Shown: piece after piece, positions 35,087-48,500 of the stretch
Layout of the letters: the number at the start of each line of letters is the position of its first letter
Numbering within the stretch: the first letter of the stretch is position 1
Assembly: GCA_963573315.1 (NCBI GenBank)
Contig: OY752146.1
Location: 868,001 to 932,000 of the forward strand
Length of the DNA stretch: 64,000 nucleotides
Direction of reading: 5' to 3'
Origin: Entomortierella parvispora
Taxonomy: Eukaryota > Mortierellomycota > Mortierellomycetes > Mortierellales > Mortierellaceae
The notes under the pieces: generated by a model
What the model was told of the DNA's origin: nothing
The model's input: the letters and a program-made list of their open reading frames with translations, nothing else
The model's database searches: none
Position numbers and translations under genes: made by a program

Positions 35087-38000
35087 CTATCGGAATCCTC
35101 CCTGGCCACTGTATCGGTTCTCGAGATCCGAGTAAAGTGTCGCCTCGAACTGCGAGTCCCCAGATCCATTCGCAGAGTTCTTGTTATTCTTTTCACTCCC
35201 ACCAGCACGGCTGGAAGCGCTGTCCGCTGCAGAAGGGGAAGATAAAGCCATAGCTAGGCCGCCGCCTTTTTTGTTTGCCCCGCTTTTAGATCCAGCCGAC
35301 GAACCAGGCAAAGGAGGTTTCCCGCTGCTCAAAGCGCCGCTGCCAAAGACTCGTCCCCCAAGCAAAGTGATGCCTAAGCTTGACTTGGGTGACGATGGCG
35401 TCCCTGACTCAGAGCCTGAAGCAGAAAATGGAGGAGGGTACAGTCCCGGGTAGTTCATGGTCAGACCAACACCCATCTCTGCGAATCGTGTCATCTCAGA
35501 CTGACGAATCCTCTCCAATTGGCACCTTAGCAACTTGATTCCATCTTCAGCCGCTGTCAGACTCAAATGGTGGTGTTTTTTCGTTCCTGCAGCAATTCCT
35601 GGATTAAGTAGGTTGTTGGAAGGAGAGGAAGAGGTCATAGTCGTGGGTTCCCCTCCAAGATGAATCGCCCCGACAGACGTGGAGGCGTTTCCACCGGTAC
35701 GATAGCCGTTGTAACTGCCGTTATAACCATAGCTACCAGTGTTGTTACTGTTATTATAGCCATGACCAGAGGAACTTGTGGAGTTGTTGGCCGTAATAAT
35801 AGCATTGATAATATCATCCTGGCCGTCTGCGGTCCAAAGTCGAACTCTCTCTCTATCCAAGAGGGTCGCAACCAGCTTCAAATTTCGATCCTTTACAACT
35901 GAAATCTGCTTCTTGTACTCGGTAATGGTCGAGAGTAGATGCAAATGGACTCCCCTCAGTTTTTCCATCTCTGCCGATATGAGGGCATGTCGATCCAGTT
36001 CTGAGGTAGAAGCTCCAGCCATAGAACCTCGATCGGAATACTCATGACTGACACGAGATGTTGCCCCATTGCTCATCGTCTCCTCGTCATTCTCAGATAG
36101 GATCGGGGGAGATGACACTCGGCGGAGAACCGAAGCTCGCTCTGCACGGGAGATAGAAAGCGATCGAGCTACGGCAGAGTCGCGGTCCCTACCTTCACCC
36201 TCAACACCAGCGACGACTACAACAGCAGAGCTGCCGGTTTCTCTACCGGCACCCTCTTCAGTGCTCTGGTGTCCTCCATTCTCGATGGAGCTTCCACCCG
36301 CTACAACGGTCGTGCCGGTCAGTGATCCATTCGTAACTGTTGCCAGTGCGGTTGAATGTCTCACAGACGTGGCCAGGGCTCGACTTTGGATCGATGCACT
36401 CTTACGATGAGTGCCTGCACTTGAAACCGAACCTTCGTCATCTTGGTCATGGTCCATCCCTGCACCACCATCGCTGCCGCCACCGCCGCTGCTTGCCACC
36501 CCATTCGTTAGCCGGACCTCGCCTACAATTTCCCAGACCTTTTCGACTTCGGCCTTGCGATGCTGAATCAATCGGTCCAGTTCATGTTGAAGGTCACGAA
36601 GTTGGCTCCGGAGAGTGCCGACTTCGTCATAGAGTCCTGCGATCTGATCATTCAAGTTGGAGAGCTCCTGATCGGCCAATACGAGCGAGGCCCTAGACTC
36701 GGCCAAGGACGACTTGAGACTCACAATTTGATGTGAGGTGGTCATCTGGAGAGCGTAAAGAGTCGAGCATAAAGATTGAATAAACAGCTTGTGATCACTG
36801 ATTGAGCAGGATTGGGTATAATAGTCGATCGAAGCCGTCTCGAGTCTGGAATCGATCGCGTCTTGTACGTCGCCCTCATCTATAACACTGCAAGAGTTCC
36901 GCCACAGGTGAGATGCAACCCGGTCGCCTCCTAGGAGAGATCCGCCTCCGTTCTCTTCCTCCTCTGCTGCCAATTCTGCCGCTAGCTCCATGCCTTGGGT
37001 AACCGCTGCCGCGATGGCCTCCCTGCGAGCCTCGTTGACTGCTCCGCCACCTTCTGGATTGGCGATCTCAAGCTTGACCAACAAACCCCGCAGTAGCTCC
37101 TGAGGTCCGATCTTGCGCATCAGCTCCCGAACCTGGTCCAGCTCCTTAAGCCTCGTCTGCTTTTCTTCTTTGTAGTCTTGTAAGTCTTGCTTAACTTTTT
37201 GATACATTTTCGTGACCGACTCGGCCTGGGCCATTAACTGATTCAACTGAGTTTGCAGTTTGAGCTGCTCTTGCATAAAGTTGGGCGGTTGAGTGTCGGC
37301 TTTGAACGGTTGCGAGACGATTTTCTCCACGTTCTCGTCTAGTTTTCGCTGTAAGCCGTCGAAATACAAGCACCGCCTATAAATTTGTTCTTTGGCACGG
37401 GTGCATTCTTGAAGGCGATCGTCGGCTTCCTCAGAGTCCCTTGAAATCTCGGCCAGATTTGCCATCAAAATTTCAAAGACAAGTTCAATCTCTTCAAGTG
37501 TAGGAGAATCTGGTAGGGGCTGGCCACCCTCATCCAGGGTCAGCATTAAAGGTTCGTCCTGCTGATCACTCTGAGGTCGTTTCTTGGCGACAAAGACACG
37601 GGTCACCCTTGGTCCAGCAACGTTCTGAGAAAAGGAGATGACAGATTCGGTGCCATCTAGACCAGCACCCACATCAATATTGCCGCTAGTGTTTGTGCTC
37701 CCAGGGTTACTGCCATTCTTGTTTCTGTAGGTTGTGGTAGAGTTGACGGCCTCGGACTGTTGAATATCATCCAAGTCGCTCATTGCCTGAAGCCATCGCT
37801 CCTTCAGGATGGAATTGGCCATCTCCAACCGTGATGTCTGGACCTTCGACTGATCCAATTCGTTTTTCAGGGTTGCCACAATGTCTTTGTTGCCTTTCCC
37901 TTTCGCAAACCCGGATCCAGCTGTTGTTTTCAGCAAGATCTTCCAATCGACATTCGCACTTCTCTCACCGCCACCACAGGCCGAGAGACTTGCAGGGATG

Positions 38001-41000
38001 ATCCCGATCTCCATTCTCTTCTTCTTCGTTTGCTCGTCCTCTTGGAGCATCATCTTGACAGCCAATTCCTCCACCAGAGACTGAGCTGACTCTCCTTTTT
38101 CGATGCGTCCAAGAACCTCAGTCAAACTGCCGATTCTCTCCTCGCGCAATTTGAGTTCGTCGTCAAAAGCACGAGACTGCTCTTCAATCAGATCCGAGAG
38201 CTCACTGACCAAGAGATCGCGTTCTTTGATATCGCAAGTCTTGGAGGTTAATTCTTGTTCCAAGAGGGATACTTTCTGAGAAAGGACGGCGATGGAGTGC
38301 ATAGTAGGCTCGTGTTCCGAAGACATGACTGTCAGCGTTGGAGAATGTGGTCTCGGAATGGTACGTGCTGCCTCCTCCTCCTCCTCTTCATCTTGTTCTT
38401 GTTGACGCCTGATCTGATCGGCATAGGAGCTGTTACCGGAGAGGGCGTCCTGAGACATCAGAACCATGGAAGGTCGAGGCAATCCCTCCAAGCGCCCACC
38501 ACCCGAGCTCTGTGAGACCTGCTCCTCGTCCAGGGAAGTACTTGCCAACGAAGATTCGTTGTTCTTCTTGATAAGAGCCGCCTTGCGTTTGGCCAACGAG
38601 ATACTAGTTCCATTCCTAGACCCCGACCATTGTCCGCCTATCGCACCATGCACCAACCTACCCAAACTAACGAGACCTCGTCGTTTCTTTTCTTCGAGCT
38701 CCGTTTTGAGTCCCTCATTCTCTGCCTCAAGCTCCTCCAACTGCTCCAGGAGTCGAGTGTAGACGGAATAGAGGCCAGTGACTTTTGATTTTTCGGAATC
38801 ATACGACGTCAGGACTGCCAAGTTCTGTCGGGTCATCTCGTCCAGCTCTGTCTCATAGAAAGTAATTACATCCCGGTACTGCTCCTCTGTGATCATCAAG
38901 AGCTCATATGTGCTTTCCAGCTCATATTTGAGATTCTCGAGCGAGGCGACCAGGTCAGCGTTGTATTCTTCCTGGGATTGACCATAGCCATTCGTACCTC
39001 CACCTTGGTTCTCTGGTGACCAACCGAGTAGGATTTGGTCAGTGATATACTGCAAGGACGTCTCGATCGAGACAGAAGTGTGGTTTTGGTAGTGCTCCAG
39101 ATTTTGTAGCACTTGGTTGAACTGGAAATCTACTTCGTGGAGTGTCTCGGGCAGGTTGAGAGGCTTGAGGATGCTGTCTCGGGTCTGATACGCAGGGACT
39201 AAAGTGTTGGAGACTAGAGCTCCGTCCTCCTTTTTATCCCCAGCAGCATTAGATCGACCGCTCTCTTTCGTAATGTAGAAGAAAAAGGGATTAGGACACG
39301 CTGAAGAGGAAAACTCTCTCTTCTAGAAAGACTGACGAGTCGCTCGGACTTACCCAGGATACGTCGCATTTCCTCGGACTGCTCGCCACGAACCACATCA
39401 AGTGGCTTTAGCCCTTTAGTGTTTCGTTGCTCGATATCAGCACCCTCTTTGACAAGTACACTAACAACCTCGAGTACACCGCCATACTCGACTGCGAAAT
39501 GTAAAGGTGTGTTTCCATGTCTATCCGCAATGTTGACTAAAGAGCCCAAGCGCAACAGCAGTCGACAGCAGTCTGCTAAATGTTGAGATGCTCGCCGAAT
39601 CTCTTCTGGTGAAGCCATCTTCACTGCACCAGTGTCCATCAGGGTGCCGTGTGGGTGCCGAGGCCCTGTAGAGAGGTCGTTGGAAGAGGTAGTCGAGGCC
39701 GCTGAAGATCCAGGGGCATCTTTTCCGTTTGTGGGCGTCAGATGATTCGAACCAACGGATCCATTTGTGTCTGTTCGGTGACGGTGCTTCCTACGATGGG
39801 GCTTGAAATCCTCAACCGTCGAACCGGCAACACCCCCAGTACTGTTTGTGGAAGATCCTTGAGGTGTGGTGGTAGAAGCTGTGGTATTATTGTTGTTGGA
39901 GGCGGAGTCGTCGACAATAGGGGCTAGAGCGTGTTCAAGACTGAATCTGCAGAGATGGTGAAGCGCGGTACGTCCGTAGTGACTTTGAGCATTCATATCC
40001 GCGCCAGCTTGGTACAGAATCTTGACAGTTTCCATCGAAGGCAAGGGTCTGGTTCGGAGGGCATGGTGTAGAGGGGTGAGGCCAGTCTGTGGATCGTGAT
40101 GGTTCACAAGTGCCACGTTGGCTGATCCACCCCCTCCTCCTCCAGCTCCACCTCCACCACTGCTGCTTGGTCCATCGTTTAAGGAAGGCGATGCCATCAA
40201 GAGGGACTGGAGAGACATAAAATCCCCCAGTTTGATAGCTTCCAAAAGCGCCGTGTGCGTTGTTCTTTGAATTTGTTGTGCCAATGCAACTTCAGAGGAA
40301 GTCTTCCGCCCCCCCGGCCCATTGGCACTGTTCACACCATTGTTGACAGCCCCTGCAGGAGAAAGTTGAAGGGTCAGTGCGCTTGTTCCATCTTTGTTGT
40401 TGTTGGAGGTGCTGACGATGGTTTGTGCCACTGGTAGAGAAGACAGCAATGACGAGAGCTTGGAATAGTACAGAGGGTATCGAACCAGGCTCTGTGAGAG
40501 CGCAAAAGGTAATGCTGAGTTGCTCGATCCATCGGCCGATCGGTCCAGCGATGAAACGGCGAGGCGTGGTTGAGGGGATTCAGGCGGAGTGAGCAGATGC
40601 TGCGTTTTATGCAAGAGAAATGGAAATCAGTTGGGAGGTCACACAAAGCGTTCTGTTCTATTCACAAGAAAAGAAATCAAACGAGATCGATACCAAAACT
40701 TCGGGTCTTTTGCATCGCAAGGTCTCCTCGAACATCTGCACGATCTCGGGGTATGCTTGACCGTACTGGATCGAGGACCAGCCGTTACTGTCTGTCTGGT
40801 CAGGTGAGGCGCCGTGTCTCAACAGAGTCTTGACCACAGCCATGTGTCGATCTCGCGCTATTATTCCAAGTGTGGATTATTTGTGCAGTAGGACGTGAGC
40901 AACGGTGTGATGTGGTTGTGGTTGAAGACACTCTCCAACTGTAACTCAAAGCACAAACAGACAACCACGAATCACAGCTCAATTGAGCACAGGAGAAGAC

Positions 41001-41328
41001 GTTACCAGCATACATGAGTGCCGTTGCTCCCTTCCGATCTGTGGCGTCAACATCAACTTTGCCGGCCTCAAGCAGACATTTAACCACAACATCCTTGCCG
41101 AGATAGCTCGCCAGGCAGAGAGGGGTAATGCCTTTTATCTCGTCTTGGGGCGCATTGAGAGTGGAAAGAGTGATAGAGGGGTGGGGAAGGATACAGTGGC
41201 GCAGGATCGAGAGATGGGCCGGGGACGTCTGCGAAATGAGCGCCAGGTTTGCAGGAGTGATCGTGAGGGTATCTAGGCCATAGAGGGCGCATAGTAGTGC
41301 CGTCCTGCAGCGGGATGTTAGAGAGCTG

Positions 41329-41387
<59 letters not shown>

Positions 41388-41715
41388 GGGGAGACGAAAA
41401 AGACAGCTTTTCTCCCGTACAGCGTTTTGTTCTTATTTACCTTCCTCGACCGTCTTTTTTGTTCAGGTCTGCACCGGCATCGATCAAGACTCGGACGATT
41501 TCTTCGTTTCCGTTCAGAACGGCGAGGTTCAGCGGCGTGGCGCCATAGAGAACGTCGTCCGGTTCAAAGTTTTGGGCATGCCCCATGATCGGTTGAACTG
41601 CATAGGCAGACTGCCGGGGACTGCAAGCAAATGTCTGATTGGGATCCTGGCCGTTCTGGCAGAGCTCCTTCACGACCTCGAGATCATTGGATGCGACTGC
41701 CTGAGCCAGATTCAT
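35087..41715 (-). CDS. Large ankyrin-repeat and coiled-coil protein
   Basis: Exons: 41441-41715, 41006-41304, 40694-40857, 39354-40599 and 35087-39264; 2,053 aa, all in phase. The first third contains about six ankyrin repeats, for example YGATPLNLAVLNGNEEIVRV, GADLNKKDGRGRTALLCALY, MAVVKTLLRHGASPDQTD, YQAGADMNAQSHYGRTALHH and HGNTPLHFAVEYGGVLEVVS, with low-complexity Asn/Ser/Gly/Thr inserts. From about residue 700 to 1700 it is mostly long coiled coil (ENLKYELESTYELLMITEEQ and many similar heptads), separated by Ser/Gly-rich loops. The C-terminus is Ser/Gly-rich and disordered. No catalytic domain, signal peptide or membrane segment is seen. The architecture suggests a scaffold, perhaps cytoskeletal or polarity-related, but no ortholog is recognised. 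The acceptor for the last exon (39265) is the least certain. Confidence 0.85.
41333..41384. repeat. (AG)n microsatellite inside an intron
   Basis: About 26 AG units within intron 1 (41305-41440) of the ankyrin/coiled-coil gene. On the coding strand this is a CT-rich tract, placed where a polypyrimidine tract would lie, close to the 3' splice site. Confidence 0.9.
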
Positions 41716-42503
41716 TGGTACACTGGCTTTCTCGGGGGTATGGAGGTCTTTGTTTTCTTTACAGATCCCTTTCGGATCGATTATGAGTGCAACGACGAGG
41801 AGATATGAGTCAAAGGCGAAGGAAGGTAAAGAAGAGAAAAGGCTTATGCTATATGGTAAGGTCTGCGTACACGAATGAAAGGTTCATTCAAAACGGAATG
41901 GGCGGGAAGGAAGAAGGTGAATGAATGAATGAGAGTGAAGGGAGTAGGAGGAGCGAAAAAAGACAGAGGGAGAGAGGTAAGCATGAAAAAAGGGCGGCAA
42001 CAGACATGAGTGCACGAGTACAATGCAGCAAGGGGGTCAGAGACCATTGACAAAACAAAACAAACCCCCTTGGAACTGTTGCAGAGACGAGAGCCATGCA
42101 CCAATCCACCAAGTCATTGGGTCTTCACAACTGCTGTCCCTCCTTCTCAGCTAATCTCCTTATCCTCTATCACTCTCACTCTTTTGCTTTCACACACATA
42201 CACGCAGCACCCACACACACACCCTCTCCCCCTCTCATTATTTCTTTCTCTTTTCTCTCTTTGTTCATTCTTTCTTTCTGATGGACTCGATGCTATGCTG
42301 CCGTTGCTGCCGTTGCTGCCGTGCACACAGTGAGCAGCGATTGATCGATAGCTCCCGACCCTTCGTTTCATTTTTTTCTATCCTCTGGGATTGGCAAGCG
42401 CAAACACACGAACAGGCCGAGGCTGTGAGCGATAAAGGAGAGTATCCTCAGACTATCCTTTATTATCCTCAGATTATTAATATCTACCCAAGATAAAAAA
42501 CAT
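41716..42503. other. Intergenic region upstream of the ankyrin gene
   Basis: 5' side of the ankyrin/coiled-coil gene. It contains CT-rich and (CA)n-rich stretches near 42170-42290 and a small (TGCTGCCGT)n repeat near 42295-42322. No gene is seen. Confidence 0.5.
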
Positions 42504-43447
42504 TTAAAATGAATCATCGTCGTCATCATCCTCTTCTGAAGGACTGCCACGTGTGCGCTTGGAGGAGCCTGTGGATACCTAGCTAGCCGACCCATTGTCG
42601 TCTTAATGTTGCACAACAAGAGTCCCTCGAACTGACTAGACTCATTATCCTCTGGGAGCATGTATGGCATGCTACAACTGTAGGGCTCTGACTATGAGAA
42701 GGGAACAGCTTGTGCGGTCGCTTGTCTTCGAGTTTGGCATCCGACGGCTATCTGAAGAGGTTATTCATAAGTTGAAGATGAGACAAAGTCGTCTTCGCGC
42801 CTGATAAGGATAGAGGTTGGTTGTCTGTGCATCGATCTGATCGGCTGGCCTCTGCTTCATTCTCCCTCCCCGACCGTTTGGCCGCCTCTAGCAAACTCGC
42901 CTCCGATGAGTCGAGGGCGCCACTTTCGGTATGTATGTTGGGATCAACCCCGATATAACATTCCTCGAAACGAGGCTGTAGGGGTTCTTGGACACATCAA
43001 ATGCTGTCCAGGTTTCTTGGCTTGGTACTTTACGAAACGGCAGCCAGCTTGAATGCCCGTGGAACCTCGCAGGACTAGCGACGAGAGATTCTACACAATC
43101 TCCCAACCTGATCGAATTTTGAGTCCATGATATTCTCCAAAAACTCCTCTTCTGTCGATCAAGTGCCGTAAAGTTCTCGTCTCGATTATTTTCATAACAT
43201 AGTGCTTGGCACTGTTCGTAACGGAGACGGCTTCGTTCAGACGCTGGACTACTAGCTTGGTCTCCTCCATCCAAAGATCTGTGGCACGCAACAGGCATCC
43301 AAGCACATACCCTGTAGTCAGATTTTTTAGAGCCTTGGGGCCCGTGGTCGGCGATAAGGGAATGGAGAGTCCCTGCTCGCGCTTTCTGTGGGCCAGTTGT
43401 TTCTCCAAGGACCAAGAATCGTCAAAATGAGGTGTTGTTTGGTCCAT
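42504..43447 (-). pseudogene. Unrecognised degenerate gene with acidic C-terminal tail
   Basis: From an ATG at 43447 a 118-codon frame (MDQTTPHFDDSWSLEKQLAH onward, with LVVQRLNEAVSVTNSAKHYV) runs to a TAG at 43091. Coding-like sequence then continues in a second frame (SLVASPARFHGHSSWLPFRK, NVISGLIPTYIPKVAPSTHR) to about 42888. A third stretch, ending at a TAA at 42504-42506, has a basic-acidic tail (SKRTRGSPSEEDDDDDDSF). The pieces do not join by good introns that I can see, so I read them as one decayed gene. The alternatives are a multi-exon gene with unusual introns or unrelated short frames. No family is recognised. Confidence 0.35.
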
Positions 43448-43898
43448 GTTCAGGTGCGACGAAAGGATTCCATGGATAGCCTTTCCCCCGATCGATAATC
43501 CTATTGAGCAGTGAACAAAAACAAAACGTTAGCTACTCTGATCGAGAAAGCTTGACTCTTTCTCTGCTTAGTAGACTCTTCATACTTGTAAGTTTTCTTG
43601 GCTGAAACGGATCTGTGGAGGTTGTGCTGCAGGGGGAGGTGTGGCTGGTGGGATTCAGCCGGGCGCTGTCTTGGCCTCATTTGTACCTTTACGTAGGTCT
43701 ATTTCGATTCCATGAGTCGATTTGACCCGAGGCCTTGATTCCCCATGTTAACCTATGATGTAGTTTTGCTTGTCAAGCCTTGACGACATTCCAAATGGTG
43801 GCAAAATGCAGCAAATAGCATGGAATCTTACCGAATTGATCACGAAGAGGAGTAAAATCAAAGGAGAGAAGGAAGAATAGATGAATGGACAGTCCCCT

Positions 43899-44088
43899 TT
43901 ATTTCTCGGCACATATCAGTTTGCTCGTGTGGTTGATGGATCGTGTCATCATCCAACAGATGATCCCTGCAACCAAACACACTCCTGTGCCAGACACAAA
44001 AAGTAGAGTCCCAATTTCCTGCTCTCCTTGATGATACCCCACAGCAGATCCGGCACATAAGTAAACGCCACTCACCACTGCTCTTTTC
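43899..44088 (-). CDS. Possible terminal exon of a small membrane protein
   Basis: After an AG at 44089-44090 there is an open frame of about 62 codons: RKRAVVSGVYLCAGSAVGYH, then a hydrophobic helix TLLFVSGTGVCLVAGIICWM, ending NHTSKLICAEK and a TAA at 43899-43901. There is no ATG before it in frame, so it would need an upstream exon, which I could not fix (candidates lie at 44100-44290). Low confidence; it may be chance. Confidence 0.22.
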
Positions 44089-45551
44089 CTACTCTATGTT
44101 CACATGGTTAAGCATGAGAAGACCAAGAAACAGCATCTCATCCTCAAAGCAGTTACGACCGCCCTTTGTGCAAACAGGGACCTTGCAGAGAGAATAGACT
44201 CGCTGGGTGGGTCGAAGCTGTGCTTGAGTAAAGCCTTCTCATTTCTTGTATCGGCAACGATAGCAATAGGGGCGGCCATTGGCAAGGACAGGGAAATGGA
44301 AGCCTGTCATGAAGCGTTCAACGCCTGGTCTTCTAATTTTTTGCAACATGTGGGGAAGCTTCTCTTCTGTTGACTGTCGCAGTCTATATTTGGTCATGCG
44401 CGGCTGTTAGCGCCCCACACACTGCCAAGCCGGGTTACAGAGCTCACTTTCAGCGCGCCCGCAGCGAAAGATGTGGAGAGCGCCGGAACAGGGCGAATAA
44501 ACGCAACTGGCGGGCCTTCAACTGCACGCATGTCGCACAAACAACCCTTCTCTGCATTTGCAGCGTGAAAAACCTGATGTGACTGTAACGATGGCACAAC
44601 GCTTTTCATGTATATTCCCACAGCAGTTCCTCGTCGTAATGACCATCATTTGTGCGCAACAGCTTCTCTTTCTTCTTGACGGCAACCACTACCGGTTATC
44701 ATTTCGTCTGTGCAAAGAGCAACAAATCAGCAGCTGCAACAACCTCACGTCTTGTTTTCATGAGGCGCAATGAGAAAGAAAAGAACGTTTAGCTCATTTA
44801 CGCAAGCAATTACAATCCGCCTTGCGTGTTCACATGGAATGAAAGATTCATGTTATAAAACCCCCCAGCCCCACGAAGGCGAATATAATAGGCTGTACGG
44901 CCAGTGTGCTGCACGCCTTGGGAGAAGGGCGGAAAGAAAGACTAGCAAAACGCAAGGGCTGTCTCTCGCTGAACACTGTCGGAGCGACAGAGACAAGGAG
45001 GAAGAGCTCTCATGGTGACACAGCTCGCAGCTCATGCCTTACAACCCATCGACCCACCCAAAAGAACATTTGGAAGTTACCTGGTCAGGTCAGCAGATGG
45101 CAGTTTGCCCTTTCTACTCTGTCTCCAGGGCGCATGGCATGGTCTGCGGCAATGCAAACTACATGCACCGCACTGTACAGAATATCAAAACAAAACACAC
45201 TCGCCCACTGCGAGCACCCGGGATATGGTAGTCTGTCTGCTATCAATTCCAGGTCGACAGGGTTACCGCCCATCGTTATCCGGGGCAAAGCAGGGCGACT
45301 ATAACAGACTGACCTCAGAAGATGGTTCCTACTTCTCTCTTCCTCTCTTTCTCTCATCGAGGTCTCTTTCGCCCCACCTTCCTTGGTCCCCTCTTCCTTT
45401 CTATCCGTCCACTCCCCCGACCCCTTCCTCTCCTTCCCCCCGCTTCCACCCACCTACGCGCTTTGCACAAGCACTTTTCGTCCCCCTTTCACGACCCTCT
45501 CGAATTCTTGATACCCTTGTCAGCGACCCCTGCTAATAACATTCATCCACA
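44089..45551. other. Gene-poor region before the DUF3712 gene
   Basis: Many short frames on both strands, none with a recognisable domain or consistent composition. The last 250 bp (45300-45551) are strongly pyrimidine-rich, typical of the 5' leader of the next gene. Confidence 0.5.
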
Positions 45552-48500
45552 ATGGCCTTTGACATCCGCGAGGAGGAGGATGACCACCAGCACGACGAGT
45601 TTGACGAGTACGATGTGCAAGAGACAAAGCCGCCACCAAAGTTCTACCGCCGGCGCAAGTTCTGGATGTTCTGCATCCCAAACTTGATCATTACCACCAT
45701 CGTTGCTGTTCTTCTCGGACTGTATGTGATAATGCCCAAAATTGCCCAGAGCCTGATGAACAAGGCCACGATCGAGTTTAACGCAATCGTAAGTACATTT
45801 GCCTGCTATTGTTACTTTGTTTTTATGGTCTCTATTTCTCCTTTTCTAATGTCTGCTGCTGCTACTACCTGTCTGTGGATCGAACTCACATCCAGAACAT
45901 TGTCAACCCCTCGCCTACTTCCATGGATATTACTATGAAAGGAAACATGAAGAATACTGGCCCATTCAGTGCGGAGATCTCTTTCCCTGGCACGGTCCAT
46001 GTTTCCTGGAGCGGCATCGAGCTCGGCACCACCGATATCCCCGGCACCAGCAAAGCCTCGTATGTTGTTGTTCTATCCGGCGTCTGTTTATTTTCGATCT
46101 CTATTCCTCATGTTCTTATATTCGTCCTAACCGTATATTAAATGCACCCCTTGTTTCTAAACAGCGGCGGCCAGGGTTCGTTGGACCTCGGAAGCAAATT
46201 CACCATCACCAACACCACTGCCTTCACAGAGTTCTCGTCCTTCATGCTCAACGCAAAGTCCTTTGTCTGGCACCTTGAAGGAAAGCTCAACGTCAAGGCT
46301 CTCTCTCACACTGTCAAGAACCTCGATCTCAGCAAGGACATCACAGTCAGCGGTATGTTGGCCCCACATCGCCATCATTCACTTCAAGTCCCATCAGAGT
46401 ACTTAAGCATGCAACCTGCTTTTCAACTTTCTAATCATTGTATACCGTCCCTTCTCTTGTTCTACAGCGTTCGATGGTCTCAACGGCATCAAGATTGAAA
46501 AGTTTGCTCTCCCTGGTGATGATCCTTCAGGCAAGGGCATCACCATTGAGATCGACACCACTGTCAACAACCCCTCGGCTATCGAGATGTATATGGGCAG
46601 CTTGACCTTGGCCATCTCATACAAGGATGTTCTCATGGGCTATGTCACTTCTAGTAACTTGACCATGGTGCGTGGAGTGCAGACCATGTCCATGAAGGGA
46701 GTGTTGATCCCTCAGAATACGACCGAAGGCCTTGCTGTCACCTCGGAGATGATGTCTCGCTATGTCGGTAACGTGTTGACTAACACGACTGCGACTGGTG
46801 TGGAGGTCAAGCCAGACGGTGTCACCTCACTCGAGTGGCTATCGGCCGCGGTCAAGAACTTGAAGCTGACTGTTCCACTGCAGAGTTCTGTTCCCCTCCA
46901 GCTCATCAAGGGACTCAATCTTGGGGCTCTTGGACTCGTCTTCACCCCACCCACTGCCTATGAGCCCATTACCACCTCGACCGGCGTTCTTGCCAACTAC
47001 AGTCTCCCTGATGGATTCGGATTTAACATCCAATTCCAGCAAGTTTCCAACTCGTTTTCCTTGACTCGCGGCGGCGTCATCATTGCCAACTTGAACTCGT
47101 CCTATAACCCCTCAACGTCCGACATGGCTACCGGTACTTTGACCTTCAACCTGTTGTCTACTCCCCTCTTGGTTCCTGACGTCTCTCACCTGCCCTTTCA
47201 GGAGTTCAACCGTGATCTCACCGTTGGTGCGGACCTCCTTTTCCAGGTCACTGGTCAGGCATCTGTCTTTGCAAACACCTCCATCGGTGTCGTCAACCTG
47301 GTCAACATCCCATTTAATGCCTCAACCCAGTTGAGCGGTCTCCAGAGCCTTGCCAACCCCGCTCCTACCATCACGTCGCTCCAGGTCGTGTCTGGAACAC
47401 CCACTGGCTTGACCATGAATATCTCTGTCATCATTGTCAATCCCTCATCCATCTCGCTTTCTGCTGGTGATGTTGTTCTTGCTCTGATGTACAAGGGTGT
47501 CAACCTCGGAACTGTGACCATGCCCAACCTGTCCATTGTCCCAGGAACTAACACCGTCGCCACCACCTCCACCATCGACCCTGCCAAGTCCCCTGAGGGT
47601 CTCGAGCTCCTGACCCTTTACACTAGTGGTGCCGGCGCCACTGTAAACATTGTGGGAACCCCCACCAGTACGGCCATTGAGTCTTTGAACCTTGCCTTTG
47701 GTGCCTTGAACATTCAGACCCAGATGCCTGGTCTCCATTCCAAGTTGCTCGCCGGTGCATCTTTGCTCGTCTTGGATACTACTCTTGTCAACGGCCTTGC
47801 TCAGACTGTTGTCACCGTCAACAACCCATTTGTCCCCGCCATGTCTATCCTGTCGATCGACTCCAAGATTACCTACAACGGCGCGCTGGTGGGCTCTGTC
47901 GTATCGACCTTTGCGACACCCCCTGTAATTCCCGGTGTCGGTCAAGGCACTATCACTGCCGGCTTGGCCATGAACACCAACCCCACTGACCTGGTCACTT
48001 TGATCCTGACGCAAGCAAAGAAGAACGGTCTGAACACGGACGCCTTTGAAGGTCTCCTCTCCCTCCAGCATGGTGGTACCCCTCCAGCCAGTCTGTTTGT
48101 AGGATTCAATGTTGCTGATTTCACTCTCAAGGCCATGGCTGGGCTTTTGGTCGATATCACTATGACGACCACCGTCAAGGTCGGTGATTACCAAGTAACC
48201 ATTCCCTATACCCAGATCGGTGTCGCTACGACCACGGACCAGTCGCTCCTCAAGCTGATCCCCATTGTTGGTACCCCTATTGCTCAGACGATTGTGGATG
48301 CCTCTGTTCTTGCATTCAGTGCCATCACCATCAATGCCCCTCAAGAGACCAGCTTCTTGACTGACATTGTGGGGGCAATCACCAAGACTGGTCCCTTGGA
48401 CGCTGAAATTCTGTTCCCGAACCCCGTCGTCGTCTCTTATAATGGAAAAGCTATCGGATCCATGTCCATGCCCACGGTTAAAGCTATTGCAGACCAGGGT

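Noticed and set aside
39741..39775. GATTCGAACC resembling a tRNA T-arm
   Set aside because: No acceptor stem or anticodon arm fits, and it lies inside the ankyrin protein coding sequence.
44104..44373. 89-codon plus-strand frame beginning MVKHEKTKKQ
   Set aside because: No domain or supporting context, and the opposite strand reads about as well; probably chance.
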